From the NCBI RefSeq assembly GCF_037392515.1, contig NC_090280.1, forward strand, positions 61,083,504-61,147,503: DNA of 64,000 nucleotides, given 5' to 3'. This DNA comes from Haliotis asinina (taxonomy: Eukaryota; Mollusca; Gastropoda; Lepetellida; Haliotidae). This document shows, in pieces, positions 10,769 to 22,700 of this stretch. Both the position numbers and the translations under genes were made by a program. How positions within the stretch are numbered: the stretch's first letter is position 1; each line of letters starts with the position of its first letter. Below the pieces are notes generated by a model. It saw nothing but the letters and a program-made list of their open reading frames with translations. It searched no databases and was not told the DNA's origin.

Positions 10769-13700
10769 ATGAACTTATACGACCATATCAAACAACTGCA
10801 CCAAGCAGAGCTTTATGGCGATCTAAAACATTTGGTAATGATATATTGAAATGTCGATGCACACCAAATTTATTTGCAGTCTCAACATTTTCAGTCATTT
10901 CGCTTTCCCCACAGAGATTTCTCTCGTGAATAGCATTTTCATAAATTTTGGTCTAGACTTATTTTGTGTTTTGAATTTCGTTCAAGTAGCTTTTCTTTTT
11001 GTCAATCTTAGATAACAGTGAGCTTTTGACAAGAGCAAGCACATGCAATATTCAAGAAATTACAAGTAGTATACAGCAGTGGATCTTAATATGTGAATGG
11101 AATATAGAGTATACAATAAGTTGTTGGGTTTTTAATGGTTAATGAAAAACATGGTTTTTGTTGCTTGAGCCGATAACACGATGAAATAATCTGTTCATTC
11201 AATGAGTTTATTGTTTGTCATAATTGTTTCAGTCCTCTTTTGTGCTGTCTTTGTGTGACAACAGTGCAGAGGTGGAGGTGCTGTCACTACCACAGAAATA
11301 CCAGTGTCTTGTACATTTTGGAGACGCCCTGTACCACACAGAAGAGTTCAAGAAAGCTGAGGTAGGGAGGATGCTTGTAGCAGCACATATTTACTTTTTA
11401 GAAAGCTCACTTCACTTACTGAAAAGTGATGACTGAATATTTCTTGAAGACTCAAGGAAGTTTATGTTCATGTATTAATCATCACTTTAAACACTAAGTA
11501 TCAAGTTTCATCATAGTATATTTATCTGCAATAACAACCTGAACAGGGGTTTCTGAAAAATGACACTAACCATTCATGCTCATTGGAAATGAAGCAGTTA
11601 TTAATTGTGAGATTTCAAACAATTCCCAAACTAGAGATAACTCTTAGGGGCAAAATCAACTAGAACTGATTCGAAAAGTATACTTGTGATAGACAGGCAA
11701 CATGTTAACTAGCTTCTGTGGTAGAGTGTTTTGTGAATCTGAAACACACAGTATCCAGTGACCTGTTACTTTGAAACACCATTTGTGAACGCTGAATATA
11801 TTTTAGTGACATTGTAATGATTGTTTATTTCAGAGTATATTCAGGAAATCTCTCCTACTGAAGAAAGCCATCAACAAATCAAAAGGAAAATGTTCAGGAT
11901 CTGCTGTGAGTTTAACATTGTATAATCTAACTAAAGTTAGTCAATTGAGAATTTCAACAAAACACATCTTTGTGACTGATTCATGGTGCTGTATCTTTAT
12001 TATGTTTCATCACACTGAAATCAGGGTTTTCTGAATAATTATCATAAATGAAATATATAATTATATCTTGAATGACCCTACATCCAGACACATATATGCA
12101 TAAATAGTGATTGTGTGAAGCACCCTGGAATATAGAAGGAGAATGGCAAGAGAAGTGATCAGTAATTTATTTTTCCAAAAGTGAACATGACGGGGACACT
12201 TTGCAGCCAATCAGTGGTCTAGATTTCCATTGATGCAGTTGTCTCAGAGTTGTTTCCCATAGACCATGACCAGATGATTTCTATCAATGTGGTTGTCCCA
12301 GAGTTACTTCCCTTAGACCATTGTCACAGTGAACACCGTCCCTTAGAATAAATAATTACATATGGATCTGCCATATTCGAAAGTGACCGAACATGGTCAT
12401 ATTCTCATAATTGCATACAGCAAGAGCCCCAATATGTTTCAATTCCACCAGCAATTAGGATGTGTTGACATTAACAAAACCATTCTTCGTAAGGGGACTA
12501 GTGGTAATTTTCATCCCGTTCGGTCAAGAAGATTGAGGGAATGCTTTACTTTTCAGGATGTCATATCTGAAGTCGATGTCAAGTTTAAACTGTATCAGTG
12601 TCTATTTCAACAAAAACAAAATACAGAGGCTCTCAATGTGGTAAGTCGATGTCAAGTTTAAACTGTATCAGTGTCTATTTCAACAAAAACAAAATACAGA
12701 GGCTCTCAATGTGGTAAGTTGTTAAAGGTCACATGCAATGCAAAACACAACTTTGCAGATTCTGATACCTTTTGGTATGGACTTACAGTATCAAATTATC
12801 AAAAGTGCAACATCAAGTTATGAAGCTGAAAAGTAATGCAAATGATTCAGTAATGTCACCCCAGAGCTGAGTGGGGAGGGATTAGAGTGGAGATTGATGA
12901 TAGATTTTTCACAACATGCTATTGCAATAGCAATACTCTGTTGTGACCAACTATTGCAATAATATTGCAATAGTCTTTTCTCCTTGAATTGTTTTATTTG
13001 AAGCAATTTCCTAAATGAACATATAGTTTATGAGAAATAAGAACAAGCTGAAGTAGTTTCAGTCTTTTTTAACAACCCACATGAAACTTGCAACCTTGAT
13101 CAAGTAAACAGTCAAGTTTGTTTAAGAAGTAAGTGGGGCAAAAAAATTCTAAATCCACGCAAACAAATCTGGTACTTCCTGTATTTTACACCATGCATTT
13201 ATCAACATTGACAAGTCAGTTACTAAACTATCGACTGTCACACATACAATCGATGCATCGATAGCTTTTGTATCTACCAATGATTAATTACTGTTGGAAA
13301 ATCAACAATTGCAATTTGTCGATGTTTTGATGCATCTATACAGCCCTACCCTATTATGATATGATGGGTTATGAGTTGCACAGTTGCAGAAGTATTTGTT
13401 TCAAGTTATCACAAATGCATCTTTTAAGCTTGAGAGCATCAACACCAAACAGCGGACTGCTAAGATCAACCTCGCACTGGCCAAACTGTACTTGCGAGAT
13501 GGACGAGACAGATCAGCCATGACTTGTTACAAGGAGGTTGTCAGGTGAGACATTGGTGCTCCATGTACATGTTGAATCATTAAGGGCTTTTATCACTGAG
13601 ATGAAACAACTGCATAGTTTTGGAGTGGGGACCATACATCAGGGGTTTGTGCACTGAAGTGTTGAATAAAGATGTCACACAGGTCACAAGGTGCAGATAT

Positions 13701-16700
13701 GTAGGTCATGGGGGTGCAAACATATAGGTCATGGGGTACTGACTTCATGCATGTCACAGGGTGCTGAATAAAGGTGTTTGTTGTGGGGTGCAGAGTGTGT
13801 AGCACAGTCATACAATGACAAAAAATGCATTAATTCAGGCATCGGAGAGAATGTAGGTCTGTGACATGTATTCTGTACACAGACAGCATAAACATGTCAT
13901 GATGTGTGTATTTGCTTGTCTTCCAACAGAGAGCATCCCCTGGCCCTAGAGGCAGCAGTCGGGTTGCTGACACTTGGAATGAAGGGTGCAGATGTCGCAT
14001 CCCTCATCATGAACAGTCTTCCCCACGGCACCAGCTGTGAATGGTAAGGGACACTTACAGACATTGCCTCCACACTGAGAAATGTTTTTTGATTCATGAT
14101 CCGGCTAATCCGTAAACAATGAAAAGAAGAGTTTGTTTGTGTCAGAGAATTTTTTTTTGTTCATTGTCACCCGGCTGTATTGCAGCTATATGATTGTGGC
14201 CTGTACATTATTGATCCTCCACCAGTCAGTCAAGTGGTTGACATCATGAGCATCGATCTGTGTAACTGAGATATGATGACAAGTCATTGAATCCTGTTAG
14301 TTGCCTGCTGCAACAAACATGGGTTGCAGAAGATCAAGTCTAACCTAGATCTTTGCGGGTTGTGGACCAAATGTTTTGACATTTAAAGTTTAGGAAATCA
14401 GCAGGTTTATAACCCAAGTTTCTAAGATGTCTGGACTCATGATGATAATGATACTGTTCATTTTGAGATCAAGCTATGACAGTGAAAACCGAGTTTGTCA
14501 GGTTGGAAACTTTCAGACCTGTCCCTCTCTCCCTCCCCTACCCTCACCGCCTTTTTCGGAAGGGGGTCATTAAGTTGCATATCTGAATGGAACTTTCAAA
14601 TGTTTTTTAATAATATGAATATGTCCTAATTATTTCAGGTTATCATCCTGGATCAAAGGTCACGCATATCTGTCATCTAAGGAGTATTCAAATGCAGTTC
14701 AGACGTTCAAGCACATGGAAACCAAGGTGGTGACACAAGTTGTCTTGCATAAAATCATAGGCTTTACTCATTTGCTCTGCTGAGTAGATTTGTTATTCAG
14801 TGAACAGTGGAAGCCCTCTAAACTGGCAGCCCTCCAATGCAGTGTGCTCACAATATTGGCACTAGAATTTGGTCCTGAAGCTAGTTAATTTATGATCATT
14901 TACGTGCCCTCTAATCAGGCATCAGTCTATTTGGTTTTTGAGGACAACAAAGACTGTCCAATTGACTGTTTCTAATGCTCGCTAATCCAGCATCAAGTAT
15001 CTCATCTCTCCTGTTGACTGGCAGATTAGTTAAATGTGCATTAATGACACAGTGGATCACCATCAGCATTAGTATTTAGTTAATGGTACTTAACTCAACA
15101 ATCTACTTCTGTACTTTATCAGTCTGTTTGGGTAAGAATGATGCCGAAATCTGTTCATGGATCAAACATTCATTTCAATGTAGAATGTAATGAAAACATC
15201 AGACCAAATCTGAAATAAAGTTTCATTACATTTGTCTCCAAAATAAAAAAGGTACATAAAAGTAACTATCATAATTTTGTGTAATTTTGCAAGTGAAGTT
15301 TTAAGAGGGTAAAGTAACGGTGGTACTGTCGCAGGAACAGCCTCAAGGGTGGGAAGTACATGCAATTGTGACGTCACAGTATGAAATCGATCTGTTGATT
15401 TGGTACAACAGACAATGAAATACACCTTTGACATCCAGACCATTATTTTCAAAGTTTGAGGTTTCTTAAGGCGTAAGTGAAAGGGGTCGCCTTAAATATG
15501 TCCTGTGTAATTTTGTTAATTGCACTTCATGTGCGCTTGTGTTGTCTGAAGGACAAATGAAAACTTTTTTCCAGAGTTGGTCTGATATTTTTATTCCATT
15601 CTCAAAAGAGTGATTGATCATGAACCAATTTATAGTTGATTCATCAGTGATTCATCAGTATTGTTTTCATCCATACAGACTACAAGAAATCATAATCCCA
15701 AATATAATATGTGTTACATCTGACCACTTTCTAAATGTCATTGTGTATTTAACACAGAAACCTCTGGTGTTTTTATGCAAAAAATAATAAAGCCTCTTGA
15801 AATGCTTAAGGATTGTAATGAAAATTTCATGAGCAAAAGATTTGGACTGCATATTTTTCATTTTCTTTGTGCAGACTCTTGTACAAAACCTAGCATGAAC
15901 AAGGCAACTCTTATTGACATGCTTGTGTTGTGTTCCAGACATGTTTGAAGGACAATGTACAGTTGTTGAACTGTGTTGGGGAAGCCAGGTTCTACGACGG
16001 CCAGTACAATCAAGCTATCGCAGTCTTCCAGAGGGTGAGTACATGGGTAGTTTTCCATCTTCCTTAGTCAGTGGCGTGATATCTCCATTAAATTTTAATA
16101 AATTCATTTGCTACTATTGGTTTTGAGCTCAATTTGAATAAATTCTCATTCATTAATGAGGAAACAATTGCTTGGTTAGCCAGTCCAGTGCCATCAAATT
16201 ACTTGCAGCTTATTCATCTATGTTAGAAGCTTTATGATGTATACCACAAGTTCTTTAACAGGGTTTTCTCTAGCTACTTTTAAGTAGTATATATGATTGA
16301 ATAAGAGGGCAGCATTTGAAATTAGTGTTTGTCCTAAGGCTCGGAGACAACTGAAAACCACCTGGACCCACAGATTTTGTTTCTGCAGGTCCATCATCCT
16401 CAATATCGCAGGCAATACATTCTGAATAATCTCCACTATATCCTGGATGCATCTATGGTTTGATCCGATGAATGTTTTACCTCCCTTGTCTAGCATTTTA
16501 TCCAATCAGGTGTCTATGCTTGAAAGTGTACCAATCACAACTCACTTTTGCTTGTAAAATTATCTAACCAATTAAACTAGGGAAATAGTTGATGCCGAGG
16601 TACTCAGAAAGATGTAGCAGGAGTTCTCCTATATTTTGTAAAAGTTTCTGACCTGTCAATTTGTATGAACTCAAACCTGAGTTGCTCAGCAAACAAACCT

Positions 16701-19700
16701 TCACAGTTGCAACCACCATCTTTGTTGACACTGGCAAGCTCGGTTGTAAAGGCAGCTTAGTTGATTGGTTACTGTGGAGCCAGCAAAGGGAGGTAATAAA
16801 ATTATTGGAGATGCTTCCATTGTGTAAGAGGTATTTATCGGAGCGTATGCCCTGGAGATATTGAGAATTCAGGTCCATATGGCAAACATGTTTTTCATCT
16901 CCAATAGCATTTGGAGAACCTTTTTTAGTTCTGGGTCCTTAGGCCTGCAGCTTTTCAGGGTTAAGGGAAAACACTGCATGATGGTCTTGCTTCATATTGT
17001 TTCAGGTACATGCATTAGATCCACTAGTCTTGAAAAACATGGACCTGTATGCATTCCTTCTTAAGCGAGAAAAGAAATTCAAAGAATTACAAGGGTGAGA
17101 CAACTCATTTTACCATTGAAATTTGTGATCCAACACTTCATTCTGCAACAGAACTACTGTCTCTAGGCATGTAAATAATCATGCCAGAGCCAGCGATTGA
17201 TATTATGAGCATCATTATGCTGTCTACATCATGCAACTGAAATGATGATTAAAGCCATGTTAGAACCTCACTCACTTCGTGGTTGTAAATGGAATGTAAA
17301 TGCAAGAGGCAACTAACACGATCGGGTGGTCAGGCTCACTGACTTGGCTGACACATGTCACCGTATGCCAGTAAGATAGATAGATGCTCAAGCTGTTGAT
17401 CATCAGATTATCTAGTCCAAACTCGAAAATTTACAGTTTGTTGACATATACCTGGAAGATTGCTGTTTTTGGCAGTAAAACACCAAACCACACCACTCTT
17501 CCTTTCACCTATTCAACTCACCAACTCATCCACTCACCCACTCATGTACTCAAAAACTCACCCATTCTACAACTCACCTACACACCTACACACCATCTCA
17601 CCCACTCGTCCGTTCAAGCACCCACCAACTCCCTCACCAATCATCACTCACCAACTCACCCACCTACCCATTTATCCACTTACCAGCTCACCTACTTACA
17701 TTGCCTACTTACTCACAGCAGATGTCAGGAAGGCCTTGTTTTGTGTGTTATATTGAACTTGTCTGTGGTAATAACTATCAGAAATGATCTCATGGAAACA
17801 AATAAGAGAATTCTTGAAAGTACAAGTGTTCCGTTATTCTTTTCCAGGTTTCTACACAAGGATATATTGCACTGTGAGGGAAATTCTTGAAGTACATAAA
17901 GGAACACTCATACTTTCCTGTGTTCCCTTTTTTGTTTCTACAGACATACTTTGACTATATGTTATACCCTCGCTGTTGCATTTTTCGACAGGCTGGCACA
18001 GCAGCTGATGTGCATCTCAGATGGCGCCACTGAACCGTGGGTTGCCATGGGTTACTATTCCCTAATGTGCATCACAAAACCCAAAGAGAGAGCAGCAAGA
18101 GCCGTGTACTTTGCTCAAAAGGTATCCAAGTATTTCTTTACTGTTAGACCTAACAGTGTGATGGCACATACATAATAGGGCCTTGTATGACAAGATTGTT
18201 GCTGATCAGTTTGAAAAGGATACAACAGAGTCCAACCAATCATGTACTCTGAAATTGAAATATGGACATGTTGACAATGTCAATTTATATCAGACTTTAG
18301 ACACTAGTTTTTACATACTCACTGGAAACACTGTTATAAATTATTCATATCAGTTTCTTTATAATGATGTACTCTGTCCTGAGACCAATGAAGATCAGGA
18401 TTAGAATTGATCTTCAGCAACCCATGCTTGTCGTAAGAGGCAATGTAATAGATGGGGTGGACGACTCACTGGCTTGGTTGACTCATGTCATCGCACCCCA
18501 GTTTTGTAGATCAATGCTCATGCTATTGGTCACAGGATTGTCTGGTCCAGACGCTTTGTACCTAGGGAATCAAACCCTGGCCTTGTGAATGGTTTAACCC
18601 CACCACACTTGTTCTGAGAACAAGAGATGTGAGACCATCCAGAGGGTCGTGTTTTGATTTATCATCTGTATTTGCAGAACCTCCTACTCATAGTGTGCGA
18701 TGATGCTGTTGTTCACATTCTAGAGTTTCTGCTGTTGCAGGCATATCAGATAGATCCCAGGTCTATACAGGCTCTCATCCTCAAGGGTACAGCTCTGCTA
18801 GAATTAAAGAAGATCCACGATGCCACACTTCACTTCCTGGAGGCTGTCAGACTTGCACCACATCGATTTGAAGCTTACAATGGTAAATACTGAACATATC
18901 CCACATGCTGCAGAGTATACCATTATCGTATATCACAATGTCACATTGATTGCTTGACTGGCATTTTAGAGGATGCTGTTTGGATTTTTGTTCATTTGTT
19001 CATTGATACAACGTTTTGGGAACTTTTCTGGCCAAATCACCAGTTCTTGTTCTTTATGTTTGTCACATTGATTGTATCAAGTCCTCACATTGCAAGTAAT
19101 TCACAGGAAGACAGTTTTATGGATGTCAGCATTTGTGTTTTAATGAATACAACGTTTTGGAGTAAATACAAACCCTTTCATCTGAAATGTTTTGTTCCTC
19201 ATTATAACGAAGTTGGCATCCATAAAACTCTCTTCCTCAAACCCTGAATGTTGTACAAACTGATGGTTGATAGTGCAAGTGTCTTCATGTCACCATGACA
19301 ACAAAGTCAATAGTTATAGTTCATTTTGATCATGAGCAATATTCTTTCATCAGGATAAACCCATCTGTAAATTCTTTTTAAGATCAGAATGTCACAATTT
19401 GAAAGAGGGTAAAATGTTATTGACGGGCATTTGTTGGTAACCATCAGTCACGTGAGCAGTGGAGGTGATGCAGTAGCCTACTGGTTAAAGCTTTCACTGG
19501 TCGTTCCAAGAACCCAGGTCCGATCCCTCACATGGGTACAATGTGTGAAGCCCATTTCTGGGTGTCCCTCTTCTGTGATATTTGCTGGAATATTGCTAAA
19601 ACCGGCATAAATCCAAGCTCTTGCATCTGTGGCTGCTTAGTAGCAACAGTCATGATAAGGATGTTGTATTTATTGATGCCAGCCTGTGTTTAAGATCTGT

Positions 19701-22700
19701 TTCTTTTTCAGGTCTCATTGAGTGTTACCTTTCTAACAACAAAATCAAGGATGCTCTCACCTGGGCGGGCCGGATGATACGTACACATGGGAACAGTGCT
19801 AGAACATTCACTGTAAGTCTTTGTAAACAGTAGTGAATAGGGCTCAGACAGGTGGGCAATGACTCTCTTACCCATGTCAATACCCGAACCCGTCATGATC
19901 ATGTGACTAATAGATTTGGCAATGTGATACATTGTTCCTTCATGATTAAAAGGTTGTATTGCCTTTGAAGATTTAGACATAATTTAAGTCACCTCTTTTG
20001 AAAATAATACATGATTAACACATTGAAAAACGAGAATACGAGCTGAAAAATGTATTGCCATTTCTTGCAGACTTGATTCACTCATTACACTAAACACCCA
20101 AGAAAATGAATTGGGTTGTCATGCTTGATGAATTGATTTAGAGCTTGTCTTGATACCCACAACAGTTGATTGTCAACCTGAACGGTGGCAGGAAGTACAT
20201 ACAGCAGTTCAGGTGAACTCAGATTGTTGTGTTTCCTGATCCTGAATCATGCCTATTGCTTTTCTACTTTTGACAGTTAATTGGGAACTTTTCATTTCTG
20301 TGAAGCTGTCATATTACCACGCACCCATGGGTCTCCTCCCTTTTCCCACCAAACGGTCCCACGTGACCTGAGTCTAGCTCTCAGCACTCTCCCATTCATC
20401 ACTCAAGCAGACGGTTGGGTGGTCATTTGGGTCCTTTTTTATTGCTAGATTATTTCCCTAATATGATACTCAACATGATCCCAGCAGTGTCCTGAAGATA
20501 ATCTGTACCCAACAAAAACATCAACCAAGTCACTGAGCCTGTGCACAGATCCAAAAGGTTCCTGAAGTTGAACTTCAAGCATACTTTGCCCTTGACCTTA
20601 AACCTTGAACCCTCACAAGATCATGTGAAGGTTTAAGACATGGGACAATGCTGCCCCGGGGTGTTGTGTATCTACTTATAGGGAGGTTTTTCTTGCTGTT
20701 AACATTAGTTCTTTTGTGTATTAATGGGTAAAGGGATTAAGTTATATTATTTGATGGAGTTTTTATGTTTCAGCTGTATGCGTCTGTGTTGTCAAAAGAT
20801 CCAAATATGATATCAAAGGTAGGTAACTCTACTGTTCTACTCACTCGTAGCCCATGTATATCCAGTACTTTGCAGCAGTTGAGTTAGAGAGTAAACAATT
20901 TCTTTATTTCAAAAACATATGAAGCCACAGTTCATAATGTTTTCAAACTATAAATATCATTTCTCGTGTCATTCATATTCGTTGCCAAGTAAGGGCAGTG
21001 AGATAGCCGAATGGTTACAAAGTTTGCCCACCAAGGCCTAGGTTCAATTCCCCAAATGGGTATATTTTTAAACTCGTTTCTGGTGTCCCCCACTGTGATA
21101 AAGCAGGAATATTGCTGAATGTGAAAAACAACCACTCACTCACCAAGTCAACTTTTCATTTGGATCTTATTTGTATTTCATCTGGATCTGTGGAAAAGGT
21201 TTTGGCAATGATTTCAGAGAATGAATAACATCTGTTGAGTTTGGATAACTGGATGTATTCTGTAACTGTGTGTTCAGTGTCCTATAACGTGTCTGTAAGT
21301 GTTCTATGATATGTTCTCTGGTGTGACTGTATTTTGTCCTGTGATGTGCCCTATTATGTGTGTCTGTGTGTCCTGTAGTGTATCTGTGAGTGTCCTAGGG
21401 TGTGTCTGTATCTGTTCTATAATGTATCTGTATATGTCCAGTGATGTGTCTGTATGTACAAGATATTTCATGGTTGTATCCAGGCTAAGCCTTACCTGGA
21501 GAAAGCGATGAAGATGGACCCATCATCCCTGGACCCTGTGTACAACATGTGTGAGATCCTGGCTCAGGAACAACAGCACGATAGGGGCATTGAACTGTGA
21601 GTGGCAACATTTATATGAATAAATTTTTATAAAAAAACCCCCAAAACTTATATTTTCAATGTTGTGAGATTGTGATCGCAAGCAACCATGAATGATATGA
21701 ATGGTGTCTGTTCATCTGTTTTGTGTGAACAAGGTGGAATGCAACATATGTGCATTGTCAAAACCCTGTCTACAAAACCTATGTCAGAAACAGTGATCGA
21801 GATTTTAATTTCATGCTACACACAGCAATATTCCAGCTATATGGCAACAGTCTGAAAATAATCAAGACTGGACCAGACAATCCAGTGATCAACATCATGA
21901 GCATTGATCTACACAACTGGGATATGCTGACACGTTTCAATCAAATCAACAAGTCTGATCACCCAATCCTGTTAGCTGTTTCTCACCACAAGCATGGGTT
22001 ACTGGACGTCGATGCGTGAAGATCTGAGGTAGAATAGGTCTTCAGCAACAAAATTGTTGTCTCAAAAGGACAATGCTTGTCATAATCACTAGTGTGATTG
22101 GGTGGTCAGACTTGGTTGACACGTGTCATTGGTTTCCAGTGGTGCAGATCGATGCTCATGCTCATCACTGGAGTGTCTGGTTCAGACTGGTATTTACAGA
22201 CCGCCACCATATAGCTGGAATATTTCTGTGTGCAGCACAAAATCAAAATATCTCAATCACTAAACTAAACTCACTCACTCACTGAAGGTCAATTATAACC
22301 CAAATCCTTATGAGTGTCAGAAGTAGTATGTTGAGCAGAAATAATGTGATGGAGCACATTAATATGAGCTCCTTCAACGTGGCTTAATGTGCACATTTAT
22401 TACTAGTTTTATCAAGCTAATTTTATTGCACCCCAACATTATGATGGAAACACTGGTGTAATAAAGCCGACTTCTCTCGCAGCCTCCAGAAGCAGCTCGA
22501 GAGTCACTCCACCGGCCGACTACATCAGCTTCTGGGAGACTTCCTGGCCCAGACCAACAGGATCCAGGAGGCCATGGACCAGTACATCATCACCATAACG
22601 TAAGTACAGCAGCACGTGTGAGGATGTTTGTGGATGTGGATAGACTTCAAATGGGTGTCCTGGTCTTGCTGCCACATGTCTGGAGCTACAGTGCAAGCTG

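Noticed and set aside
17384-17890. 168-codon Thr/Pro/His-rich frame
   Set aside because: Produced by the CACTCACC microsatellite; in an intron with no splice support.
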